This document shows, in pieces, positions 7,274-17,542 of a stretch of 64,000 nt of DNA (position 1 is its first letter; every line of letters starts with the position of its first letter). This stretch comes from Mediterranea sp. (in: CFB group bacteria) (GTDB lineage Bacteria > Bacteroidota > Bacteroidia > Bacteroidales > Bacteroidaceae): assembly GCA_031261785.1 (NCBI GenBank), contig JAISIZ010000062.1, positions 1 to 64,000 on the forward strand, written 5' to 3'. Position numbers and translations under genes: made by a program. The notes under the pieces are model-generated. The model worked only from the letters and a program-made list of their open reading frames with translations, did not search any database and was not told the DNA's origin.

Positions 7274-8587
7274 ATGAGTATCGCGATGAGAACACGTTAT
7301 TTTTCTATCTTGCTGTTGCTGTGCTTGTCGACGGGGCTGTTCGCCCAGTCGGCTTACCAGCCCACGGAGGCCAACCTCAAGGCTCGGGAAGAGTTCCGGG
7401 ACAATAAGTTCGGCATCTTCCTCCATTGGGGACTGTATGCCATGCTCGCCACCGGCGAGTGGACCATGACCAACAACAACCTGAATTACAAGGAGTATGC
7501 CAAGCTGGCCGGAGGATTCTATCCCTCCAAGTTCGACGCCGACAAGTGGGTGGCGCAGATCAAGGCCTCGGGTGCCAAGTACATCTGCTTCACCAGTCGG
7601 CACCACGAAGGTTTCTCGATGTGGGACACCAAGTTCTCCGACTTCAACGTGGTGAAGGACACGCCTTTCGCCCGCGACATCGTGGGCGAGCTGGCCGCCG
7701 CCTGCGCCAGGCAGGGCATCAAGCTGCACCTCTACTATTCGCATGCCGACTGGTCGCGCGAGGACTATCCCCGCGGTCGCACCGGACGGGGAACCGGCCG
7801 GCCCAACCCGAAAGGCGACTGGGCGAGCTACTACCGCTTCATGAACAACCAGCTCACCGAGCTGCTCACCAACTACGGCCCCATCGGCGCCATCTGGTTC
7901 GATGGCGTGTGGGACCAGGACCAGAATCCCGGCTTCGACTGGCAACTTCCCGAGCAGTACGCCCTCATACACCGCCTGCAACCTTCCTGCTTGGTGGGCA
8001 ACAACCATCACCACGCGCCCAACCCGGGCGAGGACATACAGATCTTCGAGCGTGACCTCCCCGGAGAGAACAAGGCCGGATACTCCGGACAGGAAGTCAG
8101 CCAGCTTCCGCTGGAGACTTGCGAGACGATGAACGGCATGTGGGGATACAAGATTACGGACCAGAATTATAAATCGACCAAGACACTGATCCACTACTTA
8201 GTGAGAGCCGCCGGCAAGAACGCCAACCTGCTGATGAACATCGGCCCGCAACCCGACGGCAACCTGCCCGAGACGGCCGTGCGACGTATGAAGGAGATGG
8301 GCGAGTGGATGGCCGTCTACGGCGAGACCATCTACGGCACGCGGGGCGGACTGGTGGCCCCCCACGACTGGGGCGTGACGACGCGCAAGGGTGACAAGCT
8401 CTACGTGCATATCCTCAACCTCGAGGACCGCTCGCTCTTCCTGCCGCTCACGCAGAAGGTGAAGCGGGCCTCGCTCTTCAAGGACAAGTCGCCCGTGAAG
8501 ATGACGAAGACGAAGACGGGGCTGCTGCTCGACTTCCCCGAGGTACCGAAGGAGATCGACTACGTGGTGGAACTCACCTTGGAGTGA
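7274..8587 (+). CDS. alpha-L-fucosidase, GH29
   Basis: This 437-aa secreted glycosidase removes alpha-L-fucose from glycans. A signal peptide (ILLLLCLSTGLFAQS) is followed by the GH29 barrel: KFGIFLHWGLYAML near residue 46, YICFTSRHHEGFSMWDTK near 107, and GAIWFDGVWDQD, in which Asp210 is the expected catalytic nucleophile. The C-terminal roughly 90 residues form a small beta domain. ATG at 7274 is used; an in-frame ATG four codons later is equally possible. Host-glycan or xyloglucan/pectin fucose are both plausible substrates. It stands alone, not in either polysaccharide cluster. Confidence 0.92.
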   Translation: MSIAMRTRYFSILLLLCLSTGLFAQSAYQPTEANLKAREEFRDNKFGIFLHWGLYAMLATGEWTMTNNNLNYKEYAKLAGGFYPSKFDADKWVAQIKASGAKYICFTSRHHEGFSMWDTKFSDFNVVKDTPFARDIVGELAAACARQGIKLHLYYSHADWSREDYPRGRTGRGTGRPNPKGDWASYYRFMNNQLTELLTNYGPIGAIWFDGVWDQDQNPGFDWQLPEQYALIHRLQPSCLVGNNHHHAPNPGEDIQIFERDLPGENKAGYSGQEVSQLPLETCETMNGMWGYKITDQNYKSTKTLIHYLVRAAGKNANLLMNIGPQPDGNLPETAVRRMKEMGEWMAVYGETIYGTRGGLVAPHDWGVTTRKGDKLYVHILNLEDRSLFLPLTQKVKRASLFKDKSPVKMTKTKTGLLLDFPEVPKEIDYVVELTLE

Positions 8588-8622
8588 CGTGCTTTTAGCT
8601 AATTCTTCCTAAATAGAGAGAC

Positions 8623-8658
8623 GAACCGCGGGCTTATCGTCCGGTTCCCCTTATTTTT
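8623..8658 (+). terminator. possible intrinsic terminator after the fucosidase
   Basis: A GAACCG/CGGTTC stem (8623-8628 and 8642-8647) is followed by a T-rich tail to about 8658. The stem is short and the loop is 13 nt, so the call is weak. Confidence 0.4.
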
Positions 8659-8711
8659 GGCAAGGTATTTGCTCAACCTTAATAGTATAAACCCTAAAAA
8701 CAGAAAGAACA

Positions 8712-9434
8712 ATGATAACGATGATGATGTACACCTATGCGGGCGGCGGAATGGGGATATTCCCCTGGATCCTGTTCGGGGGCATAGCTCTGGTGAGCTG
8801 GTTGGTACAGGCCAACCTGCAAAGCAAGTTCAAAAAGTACTCGCGGATCGCTACGGGCAATGGCATGACCGGTGCCGACGTAGCCCGAAAGATGTTGGCC
8901 GACAACGGCATCACCGACGTCAAGGTGACGCACGTGCAAGGTCGGCTGACCGACCATTATAACCCCGCCAACAAGACGGTGAACCTCAGCGAGGGGGTGT
9001 ACGAGAGCAACAGCATCATGGCCGCCGCCGTGGCGGCGCACGAGTGTGGACACGCCGTGCAGCACGCCCGTATGTACGCCCCGCTGAAGATGCGTAGCGC
9101 CTTGGTGCCCGTGGTGAGTTTCGCCTCGTCCATCATGACGTGGGTGCTGCTGGGCGGCATCCTCCTGCTCAATGTCTTCCCGCAGTTGCTGCTGTTTGGC
9201 ATTATCCTCTTCGCCGCCACCACGCTCTTCAGCTTCATCACGCTGCCGGTGGAGATCAACGCCAGCAAGCGCGCGTTGGTATGGCTGAGCGGCTCGGGCA
9301 TCACCAACTCCTACAACCATTCGCAGGCCGAGAGCGCCCTTCGCTCCGCCGCCTACACGTATGTAGTCGCCGCGCTTGGCTCGCTGGCCACGCTCATCTA
9401 CTACATCATGATTTTCATGGGTAGAAGAGACTGA
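8712..9434 (+). CDS. YugP-type membrane zinc metallopeptidase
   Basis: This 240-aa integral membrane protein belongs to the neutral zinc metallopeptidase family typified by Bacillus YugP. It has an N-terminal membrane segment (residues about 13-32), a soluble segment with the zinc motif HECGH at residues 110-114, two more hydrophobic segments at about 135-185, and a C-terminal one at about 217-237. Several ATG codons are clustered at the start (8712-8727), so the exact start is uncertain by a few residues. The physiological substrate is unknown for the family. Confidence 0.88.
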   Translation: MITMMMYTYAGGGMGIFPWILFGGIALVSWLVQANLQSKFKKYSRIATGNGMTGADVARKMLADNGITDVKVTHVQGRLTDHYNPANKTVNLSEGVYESNSIMAAAVAAHECGHAVQHARMYAPLKMRSALVPVVSFASSIMTWVLLGGILLLNVFPQLLLFGIILFAATTLFSFITLPVEINASKRALVWLSGSGITNSYNHSQAESALRSAAYTYVVAALGSLATLIYYIMIFMGRRD

Positions 9435-9448
9435 CCGCCCGCTGAATG

Positions 9449-9528
9449 AAGTTTAGGCACGGGTTTCACGGATTACGCTGTTATTATCGCGAGGGCAGCG
9501 GAATCCATGAAATCCGTGCCTAAACTTT
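9449..9528. repeat. inverted repeat with CACGGATT motif, convergent gene ends
   Basis: The arms at 9449-9480 and 9497-9528 pair over about 32 bp with a few mismatches and begin with GTTTAGGCACGGG. It lies between two convergent genes and its right arm reaches the stop codon of the esterase. It belongs to a family with the elements at 34039, 58908 and 61487. Confidence 0.85.
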
Positions 9529-10378
9529 ATCTCCTGGCTTCCGCTATTCTGTCCCTCCGTCCGAAGTATTTCTCGAAGAACAGCAGTTGGTAGTCGATGG
9601 CGTTTTGCCAGTAGGGACCGTTGTGTCCGCCGGGACGGGTGATGAAGTCGTGGTCGATGCCCCGTGCCAATAGGCGTTGGTGCAGCTCCTTGTTCACCTC
9701 GAGGAAGAAGTCGTCCTCCCCGCAGTCGATGATGATGGCCAGGTCGCCGTGGGCGACGCGTCCCAGCTGGTTGGTTACCGTATGTTCGTCCCATACCTTT
9801 TGGTTGGCTACGTACTCGCCCAGCTGCTTCGCCATCTCCCAGTTTTGCGGGAAGGGGCGTATATCCACCCCGCCGCTGGTGCTTCCGCAGGCGCCGAAGG
9901 TTTCCTTATGCCTGAAGGCGAGCCACAGCGCGCCGTGCCCGCCCATGCTAAGGCCGGTGATGGCGCGTGCCTCCCGCTTGGCGGCGGTGGGGTAGTGGGT
10001 GTCGACGTAGCGCACCAGTTCCGTGCTCACGAAGGTCTCGTAGCGATACGAGGGGTCGCGCGGGCTGTCCCAGTACCAGCTGTTCCGTCCGTCGGGACAG
10101 ACGAATATCAGTCCTTTCTCGTCGGCGATGCGCTTCAGGCCGGGCTTTAGCGCGATCCACGACGTGGCGTTGCCGCCGTATCCGTGCAGCAGGTACACCA
10201 CGGGAAACTCACTCGCTCCCTTCCTTCCCGCCGCGTCGGGCACCACTACAACCACTTGTACCGCCTTGTTCATCGAGGGACTTCGCACCATTAGCGTGTC
10301 CACCTTGGCCGCCGTCGACGGCAGGACCGACGCGAGCAGTAAGCTCGCTACCAGCCACATTCTCTTGTTTTTCTTCAT
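9527..10378 (-). CDS. secreted CE1-type esterase (esterase D/S-formylglutathione hydrolase-like fold)
   Basis: This 283-aa exported alpha/beta hydrolase has a signal peptide (LVASLLLASVLPSTAA). Its features are HGYGGNATSW (oxyanion region), ITGLSMGGHGAL with the nucleophilic serine, DCGEDDFF with the acid and PGGHNGPYW with the histidine. Unlike the esterases at 15193, 16349 and 52368-58902 it lacks the N-terminal E-set domain and is a minimal CE1 enzyme. The esterified substrate, such as a feruloyl or acetyl ester, cannot be assigned from sequence. It follows mutB in the same direction, but a terminator lies between them. Confidence 0.88.
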   Translation of the reverse strand: MKKNKRMWLVASLLLASVLPSTAAKVDTLMVRSPSMNKAVQVVVVVPDAAGRKGASEFPVVYLLHGYGGNATSWIALKPGLKRIADEKGLIFVCPDGRNSWYWDSPRDPSYRYETFVSTELVRYVDTHYPTAAKREARAITGLSMGGHGALWLAFRHKETFGACGSTSGGVDIRPFPQNWEMAKQLGEYVANQKVWDEHTVTNQLGRVAHGDLAIIIDCGEDDFFLEVNKELHQRLLARGIDHDFITRPGGHNGPYWQNAIDYQLLFFEKYFGRRDRIAEARR

Positions 10379-10452
10379 ATCGTTTTCTTAATATGTACTT
10401 GATGGCGCGAAGATACGAATCTATTTTGTAGCCGCGAGTGTCCGCGCGCGGC

Positions 10453-10490
10453 AAAAAAAGAAGAGGCGACCTTCGCGGGCCGCGCTCTTC
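10453..10490 (-). terminator. intrinsic terminator of mutAB
   Basis: Read on the minus strand, GAAGAG-CGC at 10490-10481 pairs with GCG-CTCTTC (10468-10460) and is followed by seven T residues (10459-10453). It lies downstream of mutB and upstream of the esterase. Confidence 0.65.
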
Positions 10491-10552
10491 AAACGTCTCT
10501 AATTCCAATGAAAGAATTATTGACCGATTAAGTCTATAATTGCCTTGTTGAG

Positions 10553-12697
10553 CTATTCTTCGTCCATCAGTATCTCGAGGATCTGGCAGGCGGCTTTCGC
10601 CACCGAGGTGCCGGGACCAAAGATGGCCGCTACGCCCGCCTTGTACAGGAAGTCGTAGTCCTGCGCGGGGATGACACCGCCGGCGATGACGACGATGTCC
10701 TCGCGGCCGAGCTTCTTCAGCTCCTCGATGATCTGGGGGATCAGGGTCTTATGCCCCGCGGCGAGCGACGAAACGCCCACTACGTGCACGTCGTTCTCTA
10801 CGGCCTCGCGGGCCGCTTCGGCCGGCGTTTGGAAGAGCGGTCCCATGTCTACGTCGAAGCCGCAGTCGGCATATCCGGTGGCTACCACCTTCGCGCCGCG
10901 GTCGTGACCGTCCTGCCCCATCTTCGCCACCATGATACGCGGGCGGCGACCCTCTTTCTTGGCAAACTTCTCGGCCAGCTCGCAAGCCTGCCTGAAGTCC
11001 GCGTCGTTTTTGCTTTCTGCTGAATACACGCCTGATATGGTTCTAATGATTGCTTTGTAACGTCCCACCACTTTCTCGCACGCGTCGGAGATCTCGCCCA
11101 GCGTGGCACGTACGCGCGCGGCCTCCACGGCCAGCTCGAGCAGGTTGCCCTCGCGGGTCTCCACGCACCGGGTGATGGCTTCGAGCGCCTTGTCCACGGC
11201 GGCCTGGTCGCGATGCGCGCGCAGCCACTTCAGGTGCTCGGTCTGCTCGTTGCGCACGGCGGTGTTGTCCACCTCGAGGATGTCGATGGGCGCTTCCTTC
11301 TCTAAGCGATACTTGTTCACGCCTACGATGGTCTGCTCACCGCTGTCGATACGGGCTTGGGTGCGTGCGGCGGCCTCTTCGATGCGCATCTTGGGGATGC
11401 CGGTCTCGATGGCCTTGGCCATGCCTCCCAGCTTCTCGACCTCCTCGATGTGCTCCCATGCCTTGCGCGCCAGCTCGTCGGTCAGCGTCTCCACGTAGTA
11501 GGAACCGCCCCAGGGGTCGACGTTCTTGCAGACGTAGGTCTCCTCCTGGATGTAGATCTGCGTGTTGCGGGCGATGCGTGCCGAGAAGTCGGTGGGCAGG
11601 GCGATGGCCTCGTCAAGGGCGTTGGTGTGCAGCGACTGCGTATGTCCCAGCGCGGCGGCCATGGCTTCGATGCAGGTACGTCCCACGTTGTTGAAGGGGT
11701 CTTGCTCGGTGAGCGACCATCCCGACGTCTGGCAGTGCGTGCGCAGGGCCAGCGACTTGGGGTTCTTGGGGTTGAAGCGTTTCACGAGCTTGGCCCAGAG
11801 CATGCGCGCGGCACGCATCTTGGCGATCTCCATGAAGTGGTTGGTGCCGATGGCCCAGAAGAACGAGAGGCGCGGGGCGAAGGCGTCGATGTCCAGTCCG
11901 GCGTTGACGCCGGCACGGAGGTACTCCAGTCCGTCGGCCAGCGTGTAGGCCAGCTCGATGTCGGCCGTGGCGCCCGCTTCCTGCATGTGGTAGCCCGAGA
12001 TGGAGATGGAGTTGAACTTCGGCATCTTCTTCGAGGTGTACTCGAAGATGTCGGAGATGATCTTCATCGAGAATGCGGGCGGATAGATATAGGTGTTGCG
12101 CACCATGAACTCCTTGAGGATATCGTTCTGTATGGTTCCGGCCATCTCCTCGAGCTTGGCGCCTTGTTCCAGTCCGGCGTTGATGTAGAAGGCCATGATG
12201 GGGAGCACGGCTCCGTTCATGGTCATGGAGACCGACATCTTGTTGAGCGGTATGCCGTCGAAGAGCGTCTGCATGTTGTTGAGCGAGCAGATGGAGACAC
12301 CCGCCTTGCCCACGTCGCCTACCACGCGCTCGTTGTCGGGGTCGTAGCCGCGGTGCGTGGGGAGGTCGAAGGCTACCGACAGTCCTTTCTGTCCCGAGGC
12401 CAGGTTGCGGCGATAGAACGCGTTCGATTCCTCGGCGGTGGAGAATCCGGCGTACTGGCGGATGGTCCACGGACGCATGACGTACATCGTCGAATAGGGT
12501 CCGCGGAGGTAGGGTGCCTCGCCGGCGGCGTACCGCAGGTGTTCCATCCCTTCGAGATCCTCTTTGGTGTACACCGGCTTCACCTCGATGTGTTCCGGTG
12601 TCTTCCAGTCGGCCGTTATGCCGTTGGCTTTCTGCCACTCCGCGCCGTTGGCGGGTTGGAAAGCGGCATATATATCAATGTGCTTAAAATCTTTCAT
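10553..12697 (-). CDS. mutB: methylmalonyl-CoA mutase large (catalytic) subunit
   Basis: This 714-aa adenosylcobalamin enzyme interconverts succinyl-CoA and (R)-methylmalonyl-CoA, a step of propionate formation. The catalytic TIM barrel occupies about residues 1-560 ([20 protein letters not shown] near 77, [13 protein letters not shown] near 148). The C-terminal B12 domain has [11 protein letters not shown] with the cobalt-ligating His598 in the DxHxxG motif, then SSLAAGH and AGGVIP. It follows mutA with only a 2-bp gap, so translation is coupled. Both subunits are intact. Confidence 0.97.
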   Translation of the reverse strand: MKDFKHIDIYAAFQPANGAEWQKANGITADWKTPEHIEVKPVYTKEDLEGMEHLRYAAGEAPYLRGPYSTMYVMRPWTIRQYAGFSTAEESNAFYRRNLASGQKGLSVAFDLPTHRGYDPDNERVVGDVGKAGVSICSLNNMQTLFDGIPLNKMSVSMTMNGAVLPIMAFYINAGLEQGAKLEEMAGTIQNDILKEFMVRNTYIYPPAFSMKIISDIFEYTSKKMPKFNSISISGYHMQEAGATADIELAYTLADGLEYLRAGVNAGLDIDAFAPRLSFFWAIGTNHFMEIAKMRAARMLWAKLVKRFNPKNPKSLALRTHCQTSGWSLTEQDPFNNVGRTCIEAMAAALGHTQSLHTNALDEAIALPTDFSARIARNTQIYIQEETYVCKNVDPWGGSYYVETLTDELARKAWEHIEEVEKLGGMAKAIETGIPKMRIEEAAARTQARIDSGEQTIVGVNKYRLEKEAPIDILEVDNTAVRNEQTEHLKWLRAHRDQAAVDKALEAITRCVETREGNLLELAVEAARVRATLGEISDACEKVVGRYKAIIRTISGVYSAESKNDADFRQACELAEKFAKKEGRRPRIMVAKMGQDGHDRGAKVVATGYADCGFDVDMGPLFQTPAEAAREAVENDVHVVGVSSLAAGHKTLIPQIIEELKKLGREDIVVIAGGVIPAQDYDFLYKAGVAAIFGPGTSVAKAACQILEILMDEE

Positions 12698-12699
12698 CT

Positions 12700-14592
12700 T
12701 TACTTCAATAGTTTGGCGTTATACTCTTTCAAGGTCTCCAGCACGTTGACGCGTACGTGGATGAAGTTCTCGATGCCGGCCGCTTTCAGCTCGTCGGCGC
12801 AAGCGGGATTGCCGGCCACGATGAACATCGCGCGTCCGTCGAGCGCCTTGAACGCCGGTATGGCGTAGGTGGCGTACTCGTCGTCGCTCGAGCAGATGAC
12901 CACGATGTCGGCCTTGGCCTCCATCGCCGCGTCCACTCCCGCCTCGACGGTGTCGAAGCCAAGGTTGTCGATCACCTCGTATCCGGCGCAGGCCAGGAAG
13001 TTGCAGGCGTACTGCGCGCGGGCTTGGCGCATGGCGAGGTTGCCTATGGTGAGCATGAAGGCTTTGGGACGTTTGCCCGATGCCTCGGTCTGCAGGCGCA
13101 GTGCCTCGAACTCGCTGGAGGCGCGGTCCATCAGCAGTGTGCGCACGCCTGTTTCGGCTGTGCCGCCGCAGCAGCATTTCGCCTCCACGGGTTGCTTGCC
13201 GTTGGCCAGTTCGTTGAAGTTGGGGTATTGGTTGGTGCCGAGCAGGATCTCGCGGCGTTGTGCCACGGCCTTGTGGCGGGCTTTGTTGCTCTCGTTCACG
13301 GCGTCCTGTACCGTTCCGTCTTTCAGGGCGGCGTAGAATCCTCCGGCCTCTTCGACGGCGAGGAAGAGTTCCCAGGCTTGCTTGGCGATGGAGGCGGTGA
13401 GTGTCTCTATGTAATAGGATCCGGCGGCAGGGTCGATCACCTTGTCGAAGTGCGACTCTTCCTTGAGCAGCAGTTGCTGGTTGCGGGCGAGGCGCTCCGA
13501 GAAGTCGTCGGGAGTCTCGTAAGCCTTGTCGAACGGTGTCACCGTCATGGAATCCACGCCTCCCAGGGCGGCGCTCATGGCCTCGGTCTGCGTGCGCAGC
13601 AGGTTGACGTGGGCGTCGAACAGGGTGAGGTTGAAGGTCGACGTCTCGGCGTGCACGGCCATCTTGGCGGCGCAGCGGCATTCGCCGTTGGCGCCTTTGT
13701 TCTCGCAGTCGCGCAGGCATTGCGTGGGGTACGACGCCACGATGTTGGCCCACAGCAGGCGCGCGGCGCGGAACTTGGCGATCTCGAGGAAGTAGTTGGA
13801 GCTGACGCCGAAGTTGAACTTGATCTTCTTGGCTACGGCGGCGGCGGGCAGTCCGGCCTCGGTGAGCTGGTCCATGTACTCGTTGCCCCAAGCCAGGGCA
13901 TAGCCCAGCTCTTGCGAGATGTAGGCGCCGGCGTTGTTGAGCGAGAGGGCGTTGACGCCCAGCACGCGATAGAGCGGCAGGGGCTGCACGGCGTCCATCA
14001 GCGCTTTGGCGGTCTGTACCATGACGCCTTTCTCCTTGCCTCGGGTCAGCATCTTGTCGAAATAGTCGTAGTTGATGGAACCTCGTAGTCTCTTGGCGTC
14101 ATAGCCTTTCTTCTCGAAGTAGGCCGCCAGCAATTGGGCCAGCTCCACCACGTGCCCTTGGCAGGTCGAGAAGTTCAGCTCCACGCATTGGGGGTCTATG
14201 CCGTCGAGCAGCGTCTCGATGTATTCGGCGTTCAGGTCCTTCGCGCTCACGTGCAGTCCGAGCGAGTCGATGCCCTTGTTCAGGATGTCGAGTGCCTTGG
14301 CGTTGCCCGCTTTGGGGCATTCCACGCGGATGTCCTGGCGCACGAGCCACTCGTTGTTGTCCTTCTTCGTGCCCCGCAGGTAGGGAAACTCACCAGGGAG
14401 GGCGTCGGTGGTCTTCAGCCCTTCCAGGTCTTCCATACGGTAGAAGGGTTGCACCTTGAATCCTTCGTTTGTCTTCCAAACGAGTTTCTTCTCGAAGTCG
14501 GCTCCTTTCAAGTCGGCCGTCACCTTTTCCATCCATTCCTCGGTCGAGACGGGTGGAAATTCGGAGAAGAGTTTTTCTTTTTTAACTGCCAT
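12700..14592 (-). CDS. mutA: methylmalonyl-CoA mutase small subunit
   Basis: This 630-aa non-catalytic partner of MutB shares the same barrel-plus-B12-fold layout. In its C-terminal domain (about residues 500-630, [20 protein letters not shown]) the DxHxxG cobalamin motif is replaced, as is normal for the small subunit. A cysteine-rich stretch near residue 475 (EAKCCCGG) sits in the linker between domains. It is the first gene of mutAB. A TATCTTCG, one base off the -7 consensus, lies upstream on the minus strand at about 14675-14682. The 22-bp repeat array at 14830-14939 is farther upstream. Confidence 0.95.
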   Translation of the reverse strand: MAVKKEKLFSEFPPVSTEEWMEKVTADLKGADFEKKLVWKTNEGFKVQPFYRMEDLEGLKTTDALPGEFPYLRGTKKDNNEWLVRQDIRVECPKAGNAKALDILNKGIDSLGLHVSAKDLNAEYIETLLDGIDPQCVELNFSTCQGHVVELAQLLAAYFEKKGYDAKRLRGSINYDYFDKMLTRGKEKGVMVQTAKALMDAVQPLPLYRVLGVNALSLNNAGAYISQELGYALAWGNEYMDQLTEAGLPAAAVAKKIKFNFGVSSNYFLEIAKFRAARLLWANIVASYPTQCLRDCENKGANGECRCAAKMAVHAETSTFNLTLFDAHVNLLRTQTEAMSAALGGVDSMTVTPFDKAYETPDDFSERLARNQQLLLKEESHFDKVIDPAAGSYYIETLTASIAKQAWELFLAVEEAGGFYAALKDGTVQDAVNESNKARHKAVAQRREILLGTNQYPNFNELANGKQPVEAKCCCGGTAETGVRTLLMDRASSEFEALRLQTEASGKRPKAFMLTIGNLAMRQARAQYACNFLACAGYEVIDNLGFDTVEAGVDAAMEAKADIVVICSSDDEYATYAIPAFKALDGRAMFIVAGNPACADELKAAGIENFIHVRVNVLETLKEYNAKLLK

Positions 14593-14829
14593 AGTTTATT
14601 TGAATATTAAAACAAAGATTTTGTTATTGTTCTTGTTATTTGTTCTTTGTCGCTATACCTGTTCTTTCGCTCCGCGAAGATACTTAATTACTCCTAACGT
14701 AATACGCTTTTTAGGAAAAATTCAGGCTCGTAGGCGAAAGTCCGCGGATATGAAGCCCATGTCTATCCACCAACCCTTCCGGCGCGCGCTCCCCGGTAGC
14801 CGTCCAATCACCGCTTGCGAGACCGCGGT

Positions 14830-14939
14830 GTCCCACGGGCATGGGACAACTGTCCCAAGCCCGTGGGACAAACGTCCCATGCCCGCGGGAAAAACGTCCC
14901 AAGCCCGTGGGACAACTGTTTCAACGGCATGGGACGCGC
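14830..14939. repeat. five-unit 22-bp palindromic tandem array
   Basis: Units start at 14830, 14852, 14874, 14896 and 14918, exactly 22 bp apart. Each has the form GTCCCA-n6-TGGGAC followed by AACT or AAAC; the last two are GTCCCAAGCCCGTGGGAC and a diverged GTTTCAACGGCATGGGAC. Changes in one arm are often matched by the other. It lies between divergent mutA and the esterase at 15193. The rest of the 600-bp gap (14593-14829 and 14940-15151) shows no gene. Confidence 0.93.
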
Positions 14940-15151
14940 GCTTCTCCCCCTTGCGCAAGCCATAGCCGCTGGACAAGGCATTTCGGTAGCGCGTAGGGGG
15001 TGTTTGCGAAAACTTCTTGTAGGTGAGAGAGGATGATATGCTGTTCGGGTATAATCGCCCAACCGACTTCGGGCGTAAGTGTCGTCGTCACGATCTGGTA
15101 CCTGCGGGGCAAGTATTCGGAGATTATAGGGCTGGCTACGAAGATTTCGCG

Positions 15152-15159
15152 TATCTTTG
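15152..15159 (+). promoter_or_regulatory. -7 promoter box of the CE1 esterase pair
   Basis: A perfect TATCTTTG lies 33 bp upstream of the esterase ATG at 15193. No good -33 TTTG is seen. Confidence 0.5.
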
Positions 15160-15192
15160 TGGCGATATGAATTAAAAACGTAATCCAGTAAC

Positions 15193-16329
15193 ATGCCTAT
15201 GAAACGCAACATTTTCCTTTCCGTCTTCCTCGCATTGGTCGCCGCCAACTACTGCGTGGCGCAACCCTCCGCCGGCAGGAGGTGGATCAACACCCATTCG
15301 CCCGAGGTGCACGCCGACCGCACCATCACCTTCCGCTACCTGGCGCCGCACGCCAAGGAGGTGAAGCTCAACACGCAGTTCGCCGCCGAACCGTATGCCA
15401 TGACCAAGAACGCCGACGGCGTGTGGAGCGCCACCGTGGGACCCGTAGATCCCGACATGTATCCATACGAGTTCCTCGTCGACGGCCTCCGCGTGATGGA
15501 TCCCGGTAATCCCGACTGCTTCCCCAACGAGCATTTCAAGGGCAGCATGGTAGAGGTGCCCGACACCATTCCTTCCGTCTACTCCATACTCGACGTGCCG
15601 CACGGCAACGTGGAGTACGTGATGTACGACGCGCCATCCATAGGCGCCACCGGACGACTCGTCGTCTACACCCCACCGGGATACGACGCGCATGGCGACC
15701 GCCGCTACCCCGTCTTCTATTGCATCAGCGGAACCACCGACACCGAGGAGGTGTACTTCAAGGTGGGACGCGCCAACTTCATCATGGACAACCTGCTGGC
15801 CGCGGGCAAGGCCGAACCGATGATCATCGTGATGCCCTACGGCAATCCCGCCGCCTACTTCCCGCCCACCAGCGAGATGCCCCGCGTCGACCTTTTCGGC
15901 AAGGAGTTGATGGAAGACATCATTCCCTTCGTGGACAAGAACTACCGCACCGTCGACAACCGGCTGGGACGAGGCATCGGCGGATTCTCGCGCGGAGGTG
16001 GACAAGCCTTGCGCAACGGACTGACGCACACCGACAAGTTCGCTTGGGTATGCTCCTACGCCTCGGGCATAGGGACGGACGATTTCGAGAAGAACTTCAA
16101 GAACATCTACGAAGATCCCGACAAGACCAACCGCGAGATGAAGCTGATATGGACCGGCGTGGGCAACACCGACTTCCTTTACCGGATGGCCACGCAGTTC
16201 AGCGCCACGCTGACAAAGCATCGCGTCAACCACATCGACTTCATCAGTACCGGCGGACACACCTGGATGAACGCCAAGCTATACCTGCACGAGACATTCC
16301 AACGCCTGTTCCGCGCCGGCAATTACTAA
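15193..16329 (+). CDS. secreted CE1 family esterase with N-terminal E-set domain
   Basis: This 378-aa exported protein has a signal peptide ending near AQPSAG. An N-terminal immunoglobulin-like E-set/CBM48-like domain (about residues 30-125, FRYLAPHAKEVKLN) is followed by an alpha/beta hydrolase domain. Ser266 lies in GGFSRGGGQ (the usual GxSxG), an acid is in TGVGNTDFLY, and His356 is in GGHTWMN. Known relatives of this architecture are feruloyl or acetyl esterases acting on hemicellulose and pectin side chains; the substrate is inferred, not shown. A second ATG two codons in (15199) is an alternative start. It is 19 bp upstream of a paralogue. Confidence 0.85.
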   Translation: MPMKRNIFLSVFLALVAANYCVAQPSAGRRWINTHSPEVHADRTITFRYLAPHAKEVKLNTQFAAEPYAMTKNADGVWSATVGPVDPDMYPYEFLVDGLRVMDPGNPDCFPNEHFKGSMVEVPDTIPSVYSILDVPHGNVEYVMYDAPSIGATGRLVVYTPPGYDAHGDRRYPVFYCISGTTDTEEVYFKVGRANFIMDNLLAAGKAEPMIIVMPYGNPAAYFPPTSEMPRVDLFGKELMEDIIPFVDKNYRTVDNRLGRGIGGFSRGGGQALRNGLTHTDKFAWVCSYASGIGTDDFEKNFKNIYEDPDKTNREMKLIWTGVGNTDFLYRMATQFSATLTKHRVNHIDFISTGGHTWMNAKLYLHETFQRLFRAGNY

Positions 16330-16348
16330 CCCACCACATCCCGAAACA

Positions 16349-17542
16349 ATGAAGAACAAGCATTCCATACTCATCCTGTGGATGGCCTTCGCGCCGATCG
16401 CCATCACGGCGCAGACCTTCGCCACGCCGCGCCCCGCCGCGTCCGACACCTCCGCCGCCCGTGCCCCTCGTCCCGCCTTCCGCTTCCCCCCACGCGTCAT
16501 CTCCCCGCAGGTGAACGCCGACGGTACCGTCACCTTCCGCTTCTCGGCTCCCAACGCCACGCGGGTGGAGCTTGCCGGACAGTTCCTCGACAAGAACCTC
16601 TCCCTCGCCAAGGACGAGAAGGGCCTTTGGAGCGTCACCACGGGAAAGGTGAAGCCCGACATCTATCCCTATAACTTCGTGGTCGACGGTACCGCCGTGG
16701 CCGACCCTAACAATGTCGACATCTTCCCCAACGAGCGTTTCAAGGCCAGCCTCGTCGACGTGCGGGGCAAGACACCCGCCACGCACGACCTGCAAGACGT
16801 GCCGCACGGCAAGGTGACCTACGCCTTCTACCACTCCCGCCAGCTCGGCCTCGAGCGTCCGTTGCTCGTCTACACCCCGCCCGGCTATACCGACGACGCG
16901 GCCAGGAATTACCCCGTGCTCTACCTCATCCACGGCATGACCGACACGCACGAGACGTGGTACAAGGTGGGCCGCGTGAACTACATCCTCGACAACCTCA
17001 TCGCCGCGGGCAAGGCCGAGCCGATGATCGTCGTGATGCCTTACGCCAACCCCTATCCCGCGCTGATGAAGAAAGACCCGTCGACGAAGATGGACCTCAT
17101 GGGCACCCGGCTGTTCACCGACGAGCTGCTGCTCGAGATCATCCCCTACGTCGAGAGCCGTTATCGCGCGAAGACAGGACGCGACAACCGGGCCATCGCC
17201 GGCTTCTCGCTCGGCGGACGGCAGGCGTTGGGCGCCGGACTGTCGCGTACGGAGGAGTTCGCCTACGTCTGCCCCATGGCTCCCGCCGTATTCCCGCAAG
17301 GCATCGACAAGGACTTCGCCGACGTCTACGCCTCGCCCGAGAAGCTGCGCACGCTCAAGCTGCTCTGGATAGGCTGCGGCAAGGACGACGGCCTGTACGA
17401 GGGTTCCAAGGCGCTCGCCGGGAAGCTCGATGCCGAGCGGGTGAAGCACGAGACGTTCTATTCCACGGGTGGACACACGTGGATGAACTGCCGGCTCTTC
17501 CTCGCTACTGTCGCGCCAAAGCTCTTTACGATTACTCGCTGA
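16349..17542 (+). CDS. secreted CE1 family esterase with N-terminal E-set domain
   Basis: This is a 397-aa paralogue of the preceding gene. It has a signal peptide, a proline/alanine-rich linker (about residues 25-48), an E-set domain (FRFSAPNATRVELAGQF) and a CE1 hydrolase domain with Ser287 in AGFSLGGRQ, an acid in GCGKDDGLYEG and His376 in GGHTWMN. It shares the HTWMN ending with the 15193 gene, whereas the 52-59 kb esterases end in HEWLTW, so these two form a separate subgroup. Its 3' end overlaps the convergent GH28 gene by 11 bp. Confidence 0.87.
   Translation: MKNKHSILILWMAFAPIAITAQTFATPRPAASDTSAARAPRPAFRFPPRVISPQVNADGTVTFRFSAPNATRVELAGQFLDKNLSLAKDEKGLWSVTTGKVKPDIYPYNFVVDGTAVADPNNVDIFPNERFKASLVDVRGKTPATHDLQDVPHGKVTYAFYHSRQLGLERPLLVYTPPGYTDDAARNYPVLYLIHGMTDTHETWYKVGRVNYILDNLIAAGKAEPMIVVMPYANPYPALMKKDPSTKMDLMGTRLFTDELLLEIIPYVESRYRAKTGRDNRAIAGFSLGGRQALGAGLSRTEEFAYVCPMAPAVFPQGIDKDFADVYASPEKLRTLKLLWIGCGKDDGLYEGSKALAGKLDAERVKHETFYSTGGHTWMNCRLFLATVAPKLFTITR

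Noticed and set aside
14593-14829. Cobalamin riboswitch upstream of mutA
   Set aside because: No B12-box-like word or expected stem pattern was recognised in the leader. A covariance-model scan would settle it.
14711-14976. Short minus-strand frames over the 22-bp array
   Set aside because: They are repeats of the palindrome read as protein, with no start context and no support outside the array.
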